A DNA stretch of 40,399 nucleotides from Parcubacteria group bacterium GW2011_GWA2_47_26 (lineage in GTDB: Bacteria > Patescibacteriota > Patescibacteriia > GWA2-47-26): the NCBI GenBank assembly GCA_001001705.1, contig LCOG01000012.1, forward strand, positions 1 through 40,399. Direction: 5' to 3'. Within the stretch, counting starts at the first letter, position 1, and every line of letters begins with the position of its first letter. Shown one piece after another: positions 31,585-40,224 of this stretch. Both the position numbers and the translations under genes were made by a program. The notes beneath the pieces were generated by a model that did not search any database, was not told the origin of the DNA, and saw only the letters and a list, made by a program, of their open reading frames with translations.

Positions 31585-32748
31585 ATGGCCCAAGACACAA
31601 TCCAGCAAATCACCCAAAGACTTCAAGACGCCGAACACATCCTCATCACCTTCCCTTATCTTGAGGATATCAAAGAATCTGGCGACGCACTTGGTTCCGC
31701 GCTCGCCCTTTTTGGTTATCTCCAAAATCTCGGGAAAAAAGCCGACATTGTCGTAAACAATTTCAAAACCAACGAGCGCTTAGCATTTTTACCCAATATC
31801 CAGCGTGTGCAAGGAGGACTTTTACAACCGCGCAATTATACTTTGCGCATCAAATCCGATAACGCAAAACTAAAAGAATTAAGTTACGGGATCAAAGATG
31901 GCTCATTAGAAATTTATTTAACGCCCGATAACGGCGTTCTTACTCACGAAGATATTGAACTGCAACGCAATCGATATAAATATGACACGATCATCACACT
32001 AGACACGCCCGATCTTTCACTTCTAGGCAAGGTCTTTGAAGGGCATACTGAATTATTTTACGGAACGCCCATTATCAATATTGACCACCACGCCTCCAAT
32101 GAAGAGTATGGCCAGATTAATCTCATTGACATTAATGCCACTTCAACCGGAGAGATCCTTGCCGCGCTCCTAAAAACAATCGGCAGTCATCACCTAGATA
32201 AAAATATTGCCACCAACCTCTTTGCGGCAATATTTTTAAAAACACACGGCTTTAAGACTCCGACTATTTCGCCCAACACCCTAAAGATCGCAGCCGAGCT
32301 TTTGCAACTGGGCGCGCGGCGCGAGGACATCATGAAGCATGTTTTCCGCTCGCGTACCTTATCTTCGCTGCGACTCTGGGGCAAAACGCTCGCGCATCTA
32401 AAATACGATCCTGTCTTAGAATTCACCTGGTCTACTTTAACCCAGCGTGAAATCCTGGATAGCGGCGGCGCTCTACAAGAGTTGCCCGATGTAATTGAGG
32501 AACTTATCTTTACCTCTCCGGAAGCGGCCACTGTTGCGCTTATCTATGAAGAAACCGAGAAACGTATCTGCGCCCTCATTGCCAGCAAAAAAACAAGCTC
32601 GCATTTGCGAGCCCTGCCTTGGACTGTTTTAGAAACGACTTCAAACTGTACAAAATTCTGCCTCTTAAATCACACCCTAATTTCTGCCGAACAAGAAATT
32701 ATGGAAAAAATAAAAGGGGCGCTAAAACTGTTTCCTACACGTGGCTAG
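31585..32748 (+). CDS. DHH-family phosphoesterase (NrnA-like)
   Basis: A 387-residue protein; the start at 31585 matches the family beginning (MAQDTIQQITQRLQDAEHILITF). The DHH domain has a degenerate first motif: KESGDALGSALALFGYL where typical NrnA has DPDAIGS. The third motif is IINIDHHASNEEYG with the eponymous DHH. A DHHA1-like C-terminal domain follows. Active relatives degrade short oligoribonucleotides, cyclic dinucleotide products or pAp. There is an unusually long stretch between motifs I and III (LRIKSDNAKLKELSYGIKDG), so the substrate may differ. Cytoplasmic. Confidence 0.85.
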   Translation: MAQDTIQQITQRLQDAEHILITFPYLEDIKESGDALGSALALFGYLQNLGKKADIVVNNFKTNERLAFLPNIQRVQGGLLQPRNYTLRIKSDNAKLKELSYGIKDGSLEIYLTPDNGVLTHEDIELQRNRYKYDTIITLDTPDLSLLGKVFEGHTELFYGTPIINIDHHASNEEYGQINLIDINATSTGEILAALLKTIGSHHLDKNIATNLFAAIFLKTHGFKTPTISPNTLKIAAELLQLGARREDIMKHVFRSRTLSSLRLWGKTLAHLKYDPVLEFTWSTLTQREILDSGGALQELPDVIEELIFTSPEAATVALIYEETEKRICALIASKKTSSHLRALPWTVLETTSNCTKFCLLNHTLISAEQEIMEKIKGALKLFPTRG

Positions 32749-32814
32749 ACTACATTGTGGCCTACCTAACCACATAGCCGACAACATCCACGTGCATATC
32801 CTGTCTTGGTGCCC

Positions 32815-32850
32815 ATACCGAAATTGACACGATCGTGTCAATTTCGGTAT
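32815..32850. repeat. 36-bp perfect palindrome (ACCGAAATTGACACGATCG family), copy 1
   Basis: Half-site ATACCGAAATTGACACGA followed directly by its reverse complement. It lies 45 bases past the end of livF. A second copy, with two mismatched pairs, lies on the other side of the transporter genes at 37469-37506. Confidence 0.95.
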
Positions 32851-32894
32851 TCTCAATGCTCTTCATACCCATGGAAGAAAACGTCTCTATTTTT

Positions 32895-33614
32895 CTACTC
32901 CAATTTCCCCAAAAATACTTTTTCCAAAACCGCGCTTTGAACCAACTTTTCCGCGTTCCCCTCCGCAATAATCCGCCCTTTATCCAAAACATAAGCGCGA
33001 TGCACGATCTCAAGTAGCAATTTTATATTATGCTCAACCACTAAAATTGCCGTCCTATGCCCTTCGTTAATTCCTTTAATCTTGGCAAACACTTCTTTTA
33101 CAATTTTTGGCGCGAGTCCCAGCGACGGCTCATCCAGTAAAAGCACTTTTGGATCAGTCATAAGACCACGCGCCAAAGCCAGCATTTGCTGCTGTCCGCC
33201 AGAGAGCGTCTTTGATTTGCTCTTCCTCTTTTGCTTAAGCACTGGAAAAACTTCCATCACCTCTTCCATCCGGCGACGCAATTCTTTTTTATCCACAACT
33301 ACAAACCCTCCTATTTCCAAATTTTCCTCAATCGTCAAATGCGTAAATACTCGCCGGCCTTGGGGCACAAAAGCCAGACCTCGCGCAACCATTTCATAAG
33401 CTACGGGCGCGACCGACTTTCCGTGCCACAAAATTTGCCCTTTACAAATTGGCGCTAAACCAAAAATCGCCCGCAGCACAGTAGATTTTCCAGCCCCATT
33501 CGGCCCCATCAAAGCTACTATTTCGCCCTCATCAAGCGCGATATCGACCCCATCTAACGCCCTTAAACCGCCATACTGCACGGTAAGATTTTGCAACTGC
33601 AGTAAAGTCTCCAT
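32895..33614 (-). CDS. livF: Branched-chain amino acid ABC transporter ATPase LivF
   Basis: A 239-residue ABC ATPase: Walker A GPNGAGKST (residues 36-44), Q loop, signature LSGGQQQMLALARGL, Walker B KVLLLDEPSLGLAP, and H loop VEHN. FVPQGRRVFTHLTIEENL is characteristic of LivF. It pairs with LivG to drive import through the LivH/LivM channel. Last gene of the transporter operon. Confidence 0.94.
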   Translation of the reverse strand: METLLQLQNLTVQYGGLRALDGVDIALDEGEIVALMGPNGAGKSTVLRAIFGLAPICKGQILWHGKSVAPVAYEMVARGLAFVPQGRRVFTHLTIEENLEIGGFVVVDKKELRRRMEEVMEVFPVLKQKRKSKSKTLSGGQQQMLALARGLMTDPKVLLLDEPSLGLAPKIVKEVFAKIKGINEGHRTAILVVEHNIKLLLEIVHRAYVLDKGRIIAEGNAEKLVQSAVLEKVFLGKLE

Positions 33615-33657
33615 AATTTCAATCCAAAATTTCTAATTTCTAGTTTCCAGTTTCAGA

Positions 33658-34389
33658 TCATTCTCCCAAATAGGCTTCCATAACCTCTGGCCTACTCAAA
33701 ACTTCTTCCGATTTTCCTTCTGCAAGAAGTTTGCCGCTATCCAAAACAACTACATGATCGGCAAGCTCCCGAATTAAATCCATATTGTGCTCAATTAAAA
33801 CCACTGTTTTGCCAGACGCTCGTAAATCTTTAACAGCCGCAACCATGATTTTCAGCATCTCCGGAAATAATCCCGCAAAAGGCTCGTCCAAAAGAAAAAC
33901 CTCCGAATCCATCGCCAAAGCCCGGCCAATTTCCAAAAGTTTGCGCTGACCATACGAAAGGCTTTGCGCTAATGCACTGCGCTTTTCCCAAAGCCCCACC
34001 TTAATTAAAACCTCCTCTACTCTTTTAAGGTGATGCGCGCTATGCTTTTCAAAAAGCGCTCCAAAAACATTACGTTCGGTCAGCACCACTAAGATATTGT
34101 CTATCACCGTCATCTGATTAAAAAGCCTCACCTCCTGAAATGTTCTGGTTATCCCGTAGGCAGGGACATTGTAGGGCTTGATCGCACGCGCGCCCACGCC
34201 ATTGATAATAACCACACCGCTATCAATCGGCACGATTCCGCTTATCAAATTAATCAAGGTCGTCTTCCCGGACCCGTTTGGCCCAATAACAGCTGCGATC
34301 TTCCCTTTTTCAATAGCCAGCGACAAATTATCAACCGCATACACGCCATCAAAATGCTTTACTAATTTTTTGATCTCTAACGCATTCAT
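33658..34389 (-). CDS. livG: Branched-chain amino acid ABC transporter ATPase LivG
   Basis: A 243-residue ABC ATPase: Walker A GPNGSGKTT, signature LSYGQRKLLEIGRAL, Walker B VFLLDEPFAGLFP, and H loop IEHNMDLI. GITRTFQEVRLFNQMTVIDN is the LivG-type Q-loop region. It is slightly shorter than typical LivG (about 255) between the Q loop and the signature. The start overlaps the livM stop by four bases. Confidence 0.94.
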   Translation of the reverse strand: MNALEIKKLVKHFDGVYAVDNLSLAIEKGKIAAVIGPNGSGKTTLINLISGIVPIDSGVVIINGVGARAIKPYNVPAYGITRTFQEVRLFNQMTVIDNILVVLTERNVFGALFEKHSAHHLKRVEEVLIKVGLWEKRSALAQSLSYGQRKLLEIGRALAMDSEVFLLDEPFAGLFPEMLKIMVAAVKDLRASGKTVVLIEHNMDLIRELADHVVVLDSGKLLAEGKSEEVLSRPEVMEAYLGE

Positions 34390-35252
34390 ATTTTATACTC
34401 CCCAAGCAAACCCTGCGGCCGATACAGCATTAGTAAAATCAAAATTAACCCATAAACCAACTGCCGCATCTGCGCAGCTACACTGGAGGGAAATCCGACA
34501 AACCTCAAAATTTCCGGCAAGAGTATTAAAAATAAAGCGCCCAAAACCGAGCCGCGCAAATTGGCAAGCCCGCCCAAAATAATAATTACCAGAATAAAGA
34601 CCGACTCCATTAAAGTGAAACCGGAAGGGTCAATGAAAGTAATATACGAGGCAAAAAAGGAACCAGCAATTGCGGCCATCCCCGCGCCTATCATAAAAAC
34701 GGCGAGCTTGAAATATAAAGTGTTGTAGCCGAAAACTTGGATAGCTTCTTCGTCTTCCCGAATTGATTTGAGCACTCGGCCAAAAGAAGAATTAACGATG
34801 AAGCGAGAAGCGAGATAAACAAGACCCAGAAATGCTAAAACAAGCATTAAAAAATTAAAATTATTGGAAAAATCAATTCCAAACAATTCCGGCTTGGAAA
34901 TTCCCGGAATGCCGAGCGGCCCCCTTGTCAAATTCTGCCAGTTAAGAAAAACTGCAAAAGCAATAGCGTTAAAGCCAAAAGAGCCAAGGGCGTAATAGTC
35001 GTCCCTGAATTTGGAAAGCACTAACCCGATTAAAAAACTAGCAATTAAGGTTAGGATTATCCCTAGAACTACGGAAGGGAAAAAATCAACCCCGCTTTGA
35101 GTTAAAAGTATGGCGGTTGTGTAAGAGCCAATGCCGTAGAAAGCTGCGTGAGTAAGGGACAAAAGCCCAGTGTAGCCGACGACCAAATTCAAACTAACGC
35201 CAAGCATGGCGTAGACGGTGAACAAAATTGCTAAGTGAATTAGATATTCCAT
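34386..35252 (-). CDS. livM: Branched-chain amino acid ABC transporter permease LivM
   Basis: A 288-residue membrane permease with about eight to ten helices. NLVVGYTGLLSLTHAAFYGIGSY near the start and SIREDEEAIQVFGYNTLYFKLAVFMIGAGMAAIAGS (the ATPase-coupling EAA-like loop) identify the LivM family. Overlaps livG by four bases; one base separates it from livH. Forms the channel with LivH. Confidence 0.93.
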   Translation of the reverse strand: MEYLIHLAILFTVYAMLGVSLNLVVGYTGLLSLTHAAFYGIGSYTTAILLTQSGVDFFPSVVLGIILTLIASFLIGLVLSKFRDDYYALGSFGFNAIAFAVFLNWQNLTRGPLGIPGISKPELFGIDFSNNFNFLMLVLAFLGLVYLASRFIVNSSFGRVLKSIREDEEAIQVFGYNTLYFKLAVFMIGAGMAAIAGSFFASYITFIDPSGFTLMESVFILVIIILGGLANLRGSVLGALFLILLPEILRFVGFPSSVAAQMRQLVYGLILILLMLYRPQGLLGEYKI

Positions 35253-35253
35253 A

Positions 35254-36120
35254 CTATTTATTCATAATTCCTTTTGGACGGAAAAGCAGAAACACAATCA
35301 ACAAGGCAAAAGCGATTGCATCTTTCCATTCTCCTGATATTTTCCAGATGCCGAAATTTTCCACAAATCCCAACAGAAACGCGCCCATCACTCCTCCATA
35401 GATATTTCCAACTCCGCCTATAATAGATGCAATAACACCTTTCAATAATAATCCTAACCCCATCGTCGGCTCAATGCCAGTGTCAAAGCCAACCAATATG
35501 CCGGCAAGCCCGGCAATTGCCGAACCAATAAAAAATATCCTGCCGATAATTCTATTTGTATTGATACCAACAATTTTTGCCACTTCTTCATCGTCGCTCA
35601 TGGCTCTTACTGCTTTGCCGAACCGCGTTTTGTAAAGAAGCAAAATAAGTCCTGCCGTAATCAAGGCGACAGACATCAAAATAATGAGCTGTGTTTGAGT
35701 TATGACACCGTCAAAAATCTCAAAGATTCTTTGTGTACCGACGCTATATGAAAGCGTTTTAAATTGGCTGGTGAATAAAATGGCAATAACAGCTTGGATT
35801 GCCGTAAAAGCCCCAAGCGAAGCGACAAGCAAAACCATGTTGGACGCTTTTCTCTTGCGAAGCGGTAAATACACAAACTTATCTAATCCGTAGCCGGCTA
35901 TACCGGCAAGTAGGACCCCAATAATCACGGCAAGATACACGTTCCATCCCAAAGTTTTGGCAAAATAAAAGACAGCATATCCACCCACCGCCGCTATCAC
36001 GCCGTGTGCTAAATTGAAAAATTTTGTCGCGCCGTAAATTAAATTAAAACCAAGCGCGACTAACGCATAAATCGCTCCGGCGATAATGATATTGACAATA
36101 AGCTGGGGAAGTATGTCCAC
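35254..36120 (-). CDS. livH: Branched-chain amino acid ABC transporter permease LivH
   Basis: A 288-residue membrane permease. ALGFNLIYGATKFFNLAHGVIAAVGGY is the family N-terminal block, and AMSDDEEVAKIVGINTNRII is the coupling loop. GLLLKGVIASIIGGVGNIYGGVMGAFLLG marks the C-terminal half. First of the four membrane/ATPase genes, 88 bases after livK with a hairpin in the gap. Confidence 0.93.
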   Translation of the reverse strand: MDILPQLIVNIIIAGAIYALVALGFNLIYGATKFFNLAHGVIAAVGGYAVFYFAKTLGWNVYLAVIIGVLLAGIAGYGLDKFVYLPLRKRKASNMVLLVASLGAFTAIQAVIAILFTSQFKTLSYSVGTQRIFEIFDGVITQTQLIILMSVALITAGLILLLYKTRFGKAVRAMSDDEEVAKIVGINTNRIIGRIFFIGSAIAGLAGILVGFDTGIEPTMGLGLLLKGVIASIIGGVGNIYGGVMGAFLLGFVENFGIWKISGEWKDAIAFALLIVFLLFRPKGIMNK

Positions 36121-36153
36121 AATTTAATTATATCATTTTTAGCGGTAGCTCTC

Positions 36154-36189
36154 AACAAAATTGCCTCGCTTATGCGAGGCAATTTTGTT
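36154..36189 (-). terminator. Hairpin between livK and livH (attenuating terminator)
   Basis: A 16-bp perfect stem AACAAAATTGCCTCGC/GCGAGGCAATTTTGTT with loop of four. The GC part lies next to the loop and is followed on either strand by AATTTTGTT, so it can act as an intrinsic terminator in both directions. It lies 20 bases after the livK stop and could allow more binding protein than permease to be made. Confidence 0.65.
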
Positions 36190-36208
36190 TTCATGAGTAT
36201 CTAAACTT

Positions 36209-37345
36209 TTATCGAATATACTCTACTGTTTTTCCACCCTGTATAACCTTCACAGCAACCTCGGCTACTTTCAGGTCCCCATTGGCGTCGAACTCCACAA
36301 CCGGAACGGCAATAGAATATCGATAGACTGTTCTAGCCAACTCGTCCCTAATGGCTTTTTGATCCGTACCAACTTTTTCTATCACTTTAGCGAAGATTTT
36401 CACAGCATCATAGGCGTAAGGAGTGATAATATTGATGCTTTTATTTGAGACTTGCTTGACTTTTGCTTGGAAGTCGTCGGGGTTGTTGGTTTTACCTTCC
36501 ATTATCAGAACTCCCTCGGCTTCCGGTAATTTTAGGATGGATTCCTCAATAAATGCATCGCCGCCAACTACCGTTGCTGTAAGGCCAAGCTGTTTTATCT
36601 GCTTTAAGCCAGCAACTCCATTTTGCGGATAAACTGGGAAGTAGAGAACTTCTGGGTTGGCCGCCTTCGCTTTGGTTATTTGTGTTCGCAAGTCTGTTGC
36701 GTCTTGCAAGACACCTTCGTCATACACTATTTCTCCACCCAATTGTTTGTATCTTTCAATAAAGACATTCCTAATTCCTTGACCCCAGTCATTCTTGACG
36801 AATATTACGGCAGTTTTTCTCTTGCCAAGAGTGTTGTAGACAAAATCAGCGGCAAATTTGCCTTGTAGGGCATCTGATGGATAGTTGCGGAAAATATAAT
36901 CTCCGACCTTAGTAAGATCAGGGGCTGAAGCACCAATTAGAATTACTGGGGTACCAGCACTTTGAGCGATAGGAACTCCTGGACCTGCCGACGAGGAACA
37001 GACTGGACCAACAATTGCAGTCACTTTATCAACGTTAACAAGTTTATTTATCGCATTAGCTCCCGCTGAAGAACATCGATCGTCTTCAACAATCAGCTCT
37101 ACTTTCCTGCCATTTATTCCTCCGGCATCATTGATTTCTTTAACCGCAAGCATTGCGCCCCCGAAAGCGGCTTCTCCATAGCTTGCCCCTTCGCCAGTCA
37201 TCGGAGCAACCAGACCGATTTTAATCGGCTCTGTCGTTGCTGGCGCCGTTGGCGCTCCGGCCTTCTGCCGCAACATGGTATATCCTCCCCAAATTACTAT
37301 CACTAATACTATAATTCCTAAAACTATTTTGCTGTTTTTTGTCAT
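36209..37345 (-). CDS. livK: Branched-chain amino acid ABC transporter substrate-binding protein
   Basis: A 378-residue protein (ATG at 37345; an alternative TTG lies two codons earlier). A hydrophobic segment (VLGIIVLVIVIWGGYTML) is followed by a Pro/Ala/Thr linker and then a type I periplasmic-binding domain (IKIGLVAPMTGEGASYGE, VTAIVGPVCSSSAGPG, ITPYAYDAVKIF). There is no lipobox Cys, so the protein appears held by an uncleaved transmembrane anchor rather than by lipid, or is cleaved. The family binds Leu/Ile/Val, but relatives bind amides, urea or other amino acids, so the ligand is not certain. First gene of the operon. Confidence 0.92.
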   Translation of the reverse strand: MTKNSKIVLGIIVLVIVIWGGYTMLRQKAGAPTAPATTEPIKIGLVAPMTGEGASYGEAAFGGAMLAVKEINDAGGINGRKVELIVEDDRCSSAGANAINKLVNVDKVTAIVGPVCSSSAGPGVPIAQSAGTPVILIGASAPDLTKVGDYIFRNYPSDALQGKFAADFVYNTLGKRKTAVIFVKNDWGQGIRNVFIERYKQLGGEIVYDEGVLQDATDLRTQITKAKAANPEVLYFPVYPQNGVAGLKQIKQLGLTATVVGGDAFIEESILKLPEAEGVLIMEGKTNNPDDFQAKVKQVSNKSINIITPYAYDAVKIFAKVIEKVGTDQKAIRDELARTVYRYSIAVPVVEFDANGDLKVAEVAVKVIQGGKTVEYIR

Positions 37346-37468
37346 AATCAAAGTTAACTTAATGATTAAATTTTTAATTTAATGGCTACATTTTTCGACT
37401 TTAGGATTTTATATTGTAGTTTTATATTAGACTACCAATCCCCCGCGCGTCAAGCTGAATTTTATCCA

Positions 37469-37506
37469 CATACCAAAATTGACACGATCGTGTCAATCTC
37501 GGTATG
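37469..37506. repeat. 38-bp palindrome (ACCGAAATTGACACGATCG family), copy 2
   Basis: Shares the AATTGACACGATCGTGTCAA centre with 32815-32850; two mismatched pairs in the arms. It lies in the roughly 220-base gap upstream of livK, which otherwise holds nothing recognisable. Confidence 0.9.
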
Positions 37507-37566
37507 ACTCATCTTTACTACGATCCCACGGTTAATTACATAACCGATACCTGTACAAAAACCTAA

Positions 37567-38610
37567 TTAATAAATTCTATATGGTGCGTTTGTTTGACGA
37601 AATCCGAACCTATTTTGAACGGAACTGACGGCGCGCTTCGCGCGCCAAACTGAACGCTCGGGCGGGCAAAAAGGAAGGGGGTTGGGGGGAAGGAATTTTT
37701 GCTGGAAAGGAATATTTTTTACCAAGAACACACCATTGCTATTTTCATACAATTTGATAATCGGTGAACGATCAAGCAAAATTTCAAGTACACAATATAA
37801 TTCCCACACTTTTTCTCGCAACGGCATATTCTCTCTCAAATCGGAAACTTTAATTCCGATTGTTTTTGCTTCGTTTATTCCAATCGGTCTGCCGTGCGAT
37901 AACCATTTTTTATGGTCGGCCAAATTTTTAGCGATGCCGTCCGCTTTTTCCGCCGCTTTTGCATCACCCTTAAACATATATTTAGTTAGCCAATCTTTTA
38001 CCAATTCTTCGGATAATTTTTTAGCGTTTTCACAAATTTGCAAAATATGTAAATCATATTTATTCAAAAGCGGCAGATATGCTGGCAAAATATCGGTTCC
38101 GGCTTCCGAAATTACTTTTTTGGCTTCCTCGAAACCGTCAATTAAAGTTTGTGCTGGAACAAAATTTCCGTTGATTTGAATTTGAGGGTCAATCGGTCCA
38201 AGTTCTGATCTATCGTCCATCAAAATTTCATCACCAGACAAAACCATCATTGTTGCCGCGCTTTTTGCCATATTCGGGACGATAAAACGGATATTGTCAA
38301 AATGTTCTCGCAACATACAAACGATTGATTGTGTCGCTTCAGCGGAACCGCCCGGGCTATGAATAATTACATCAACGCCATTTTTATCCAAACCCTCAAC
38401 AATATCAGCAAAGCAAGTTTTATCGTCCCAAGTAATTGCGCCAGCGGGGTGATTTTTCTTTAAGTCAGAAAAATAAACCAAAACATCTCGTTTGGTTATC
38501 TCCTTAATTTCTTTTATTTTTTGTTTTCTAAATGAGTCAATATACTCAACCTGTTTTTCTGGCTGAGGCAGTTTATTTAACTCATCTAGTAGTCGTTGAA
38601 ATGTTGGCAT
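37567..38610 (-). CDS. ClpP/SppA-fold serine protease (SDH proteinase type)
   Basis: A 347-residue protein. Residues of about 40-240 show the crotonase/ClpP-like fold of SDH_sah/SppA peptidases: VIIHSPGGSAEATQ (oxyanion glycines, residues 82-94), PNMAKSAATMMVLSGDEILMDD with Ser117 as likely nucleophile, and SELGPIDPQI. SHGRPIGINEAKTIGIKV follows as in SppA relatives. There is no signal peptide, so it is probably cytoplasmic or membrane-associated. The last 45 residues or so (NPLPFCPPERSVWRAKRAV and onward) are encoded by a repeat and look like a read-through tail. Last gene of the five-gene operon; its start lies within the 69-residue gene upstream. Confidence 0.85.
   Translation of the reverse strand: MPTFQRLLDELNKLPQPEKQVEYIDSFRKQKIKEIKEITKRDVLVYFSDLKKNHPAGAITWDDKTCFADIVEGLDKNGVDVIIHSPGGSAEATQSIVCMLREHFDNIRFIVPNMAKSAATMMVLSGDEILMDDRSELGPIDPQIQINGNFVPAQTLIDGFEEAKKVISEAGTDILPAYLPLLNKYDLHILQICENAKKLSEELVKDWLTKYMFKGDAKAAEKADGIAKNLADHKKWLSHGRPIGINEAKTIGIKVSDLRENMPLREKVWELYCVLEILLDRSPIIKLYENSNGVFLVKNIPFQQKFLPPNPLPFCPPERSVWRAKRAVSSVQNRFGFRQTNAPYRIY
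37668..37702. repeat. 35-bp inverted repeat, left copy
   Basis: Starts AAAAAGGAAGGGGGTTGGGG and ends GAATTTTTGC. It lies inside the 3' part of the protease gene. An exact inverted copy is at 40365-40399. Both copies have GGGCGGGCAAAAA at their edge. Confidence 0.95.
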
Positions 38611-38791
38611 AATAATCTTTTTTAGAAAGCGAGCTGGAATAACTACCTCTATATCTCGGTTTCTGTTTAATAGTCATCGCGTCAATCGCTTGCTCGTAAG
38701 TTTTTTGAGCGTTTTCAAAAACTTCCAGAGCTTTTTTAATCTTTGGATTGTCTTTGATATTATTCAATTTTTGCTGAAATTGTATGTCCAT
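38582..38791 (-). CDS. Small hypothetical protein of the XRE-protease operon
   Basis: A 69-residue charged protein. It has a helix of about 35 residues (PKIKKALEVFENAQKTYEQAIDAM) and then a Ser/Tyr/Arg-rich tail. It ends 29 bases into the protease gene in another frame, which suggests translational coupling. Thirteen bases or fewer separate it from the membrane-protein gene before it. No family recognised. Confidence 0.6.
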   Translation of the reverse strand: MDIQFQQKLNNIKDNPKIKKALEVFENAQKTYEQAIDAMTIKQKPRYRGSYSSSLSKKDYYANISTTTR

Positions 38792-38803
38792 AAGTTGATT
38801 ATA

Positions 38804-39463
38804 TCATTCTTTAGGTTTGACACTACCCAAGACGACATAATAAAAAGCGCGTCTAATAACTTCAAAGAACAACAAAATCAATAAGTTGCCGATAATAAAA
38901 TATTTAATGAACTTACTATAAGTATAAGACGGTTGAATATCAAAAAGTTTTACGCTGTAATCAAGATATTTTGACTTGTCGCTGTTTATATAACTGTTCT
39001 CTATTTTTGGTATTGTTTCATCTAAATATTTTTTCTCGGCTTCAGTTAGCGGAGGCCGCTGGTTTTTCTTTATGGACAATCTATCGTTGCCATATACCTC
39101 ATAAACTTTTTGTGCCGCGAAAACATCTATATCGTCATTTGTCGGCTGGTAGCAATTTTTGAAAATAGTTTTGATCGTGTAATCATTATATCCCTCAAAA
39201 AAATTCTTATAATTGAACCCGTCTTTAAGTTCGTAATTTGACAACTCTATTCCTATTTGTTTGGGCGTAAGAATTTTTTTGTCACCATAGGTGCATGAAA
39301 TTGTCGTTTTGTTGTTATCTACATTTTTTACTCCTCCGCTTATGATTATTCCATTAAAAACAACAAACGCGACTAAAATACATAATCCAAAAACCACCTT
39401 CAATAGTCTATACCATGCTTTTGAATTCAAATATTGTAATGTTTTCTTTTCGTTGTTTTCCAT
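38804..39463 (-). CDS. Membrane protein with an extracytoplasmic domain (paralogue A)
   Basis: A 219-residue protein with one helix near residues 20-45 (LLKVVFGLCILVAFVVFNGIII) and a second near 183-205 (YFIIGNLLILLFFEV). The segment between carries ISCTYGDKKILTPKQIGIE, which resembles ITCNFGNKKTINAKNTDIK of the next gene upstream in the operon, and each has a further Cys (KNCYQ / KACGI) about 40-50 residues later. The two may form related domains with a Cys pair. Function unknown. Confidence 0.7.
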   Translation of the reverse strand: MENNEKKTLQYLNSKAWYRLLKVVFGLCILVAFVVFNGIIISGGVKNVDNNKTTISCTYGDKKILTPKQIGIELSNYELKDGFNYKNFFEGYNDYTIKTIFKNCYQPTNDDIDVFAAQKVYEVYGNDRLSIKKNQRPPLTEAEKKYLDETIPKIENSYINSDKSKYLDYSVKLFDIQPSYTYSKFIKYFIIGNLLILLFFEVIRRAFYYVVLGSVKPKE

Positions 39464-39467
39464 AGTA

Positions 39468-40001
39468 TTATTTGCTGTATTTATTTATACAATCCTGTCT
39501 TTGAGTTTTTTGAGCTTCCGTTTCGTTGCCCAATCCTGCGGGGTCTGAAGGATTAACTTGTTTAAGGCACGCTTCCAGCTCAGGATTATTGCTGAATAAA
39601 CCAAGAGGGTCGCTGATAAGTTTAACATTAAAGAGAGACGGCGGATTTTTACCTTGAACAGTCTGCTCTAGTAAATCAGTGGCCTCTTTTTCGGTTATGC
39701 CACAGGCTTTTTGAATTAAGAAATTTTTATCATGGCCAATAAATTTTCCGTCTGCGTCAAAATCTTTTTCGGTAAATTTTATGTCAGTATTTTTAGCATT
39801 GATAGTTTTCTTGTTCCCAAAATTGCAGGTTATTTGGACTTGATTTGTTAAATCCTTATAAACAAAAGTATCCACATACTGCGAAGCTTGCCAATTTTTT
39901 CCAGCCTCAATTACTGCCTTATATTTATAAGCGTGGTAAAAATACCCGCTTACTCCACCGAGTAGCAATCCTACAATTAAAATGATTAAAGTTTTTTTCA
40001 T
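39468..40001 (-). CDS. Membrane-anchored extracytoplasmic protein (paralogue B)
   Basis: A 177-residue protein with an N-terminal anchor or signal (TLIILIVGLLLGGVSGYF) followed by a domain containing ITCNFGNKKTINAKNTDIK, KACGITEKEATDLLEQ and a Cys pair near the C-terminus (EACLKQV, RQDCINKY). Related to the next gene downstream (paralogue A), four bases away. It lies five bases after the XRE regulator gene. Function unknown. Confidence 0.7.
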   Translation of the reverse strand: MKKTLIILIVGLLLGGVSGYFYHAYKYKAVIEAGKNWQASQYVDTFVYKDLTNQVQITCNFGNKKTINAKNTDIKFTEKDFDADGKFIGHDKNFLIQKACGITEKEATDLLEQTVQGKNPPSLFNVKLISDPLGLFSNNPELEACLKQVNPSDPAGLGNETEAQKTQRQDCINKYSK

Positions 40002-40006
40002 AAAAA

Positions 40007-40213
40007 TTATTTGATTAAATCTTCTATTGAAACGCCCAACGCTCTGGCGATTTTATCCATAGTTTGGACGCTTGGCTTATTAACTGTGCCGCTTTCGACC
40101 TTCATAAGCGTTGTATATTTTATATCTGCTTTCTTGGCTAAATCATCTTGAGTTAAGCCAAGTTTGGTGCGTAATTTCTTGATATTCTCGCTGATTGTTT
40201 TTCCACTTGTCAT
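40007..40213 (-). CDS. XRE-family (Cro/C1-type HTH) regulator
   Basis: A 68-residue protein that is little more than one HTH domain: ISENIKKLRTKLGLTQDDLAKKADIKYTTLMKVESG, then PSVQTMDKIARALGVSIEDLIK. Binds DNA as a dimer. It is the first gene of a tightly packed operon (five bases to the next gene) and an inverted repeat straddles its promoter, so it is likely autoregulated. Small XRE proteins of this kind often control toxin-antitoxin, phage or integrated-element operons. Confidence 0.9.
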   Translation of the reverse strand: MTSGKTISENIKKLRTKLGLTQDDLAKKADIKYTTLMKVESGTVNKPSVQTMDKIARALGVSIEDLIK

Positions 40214-40224
40214 ATAAATAAAGT

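Noticed and set aside
32762-33013. Small minus-strand frame at the livF end
   Set aside because: Overlaps livF in another frame and runs through the palindrome; no independent support.
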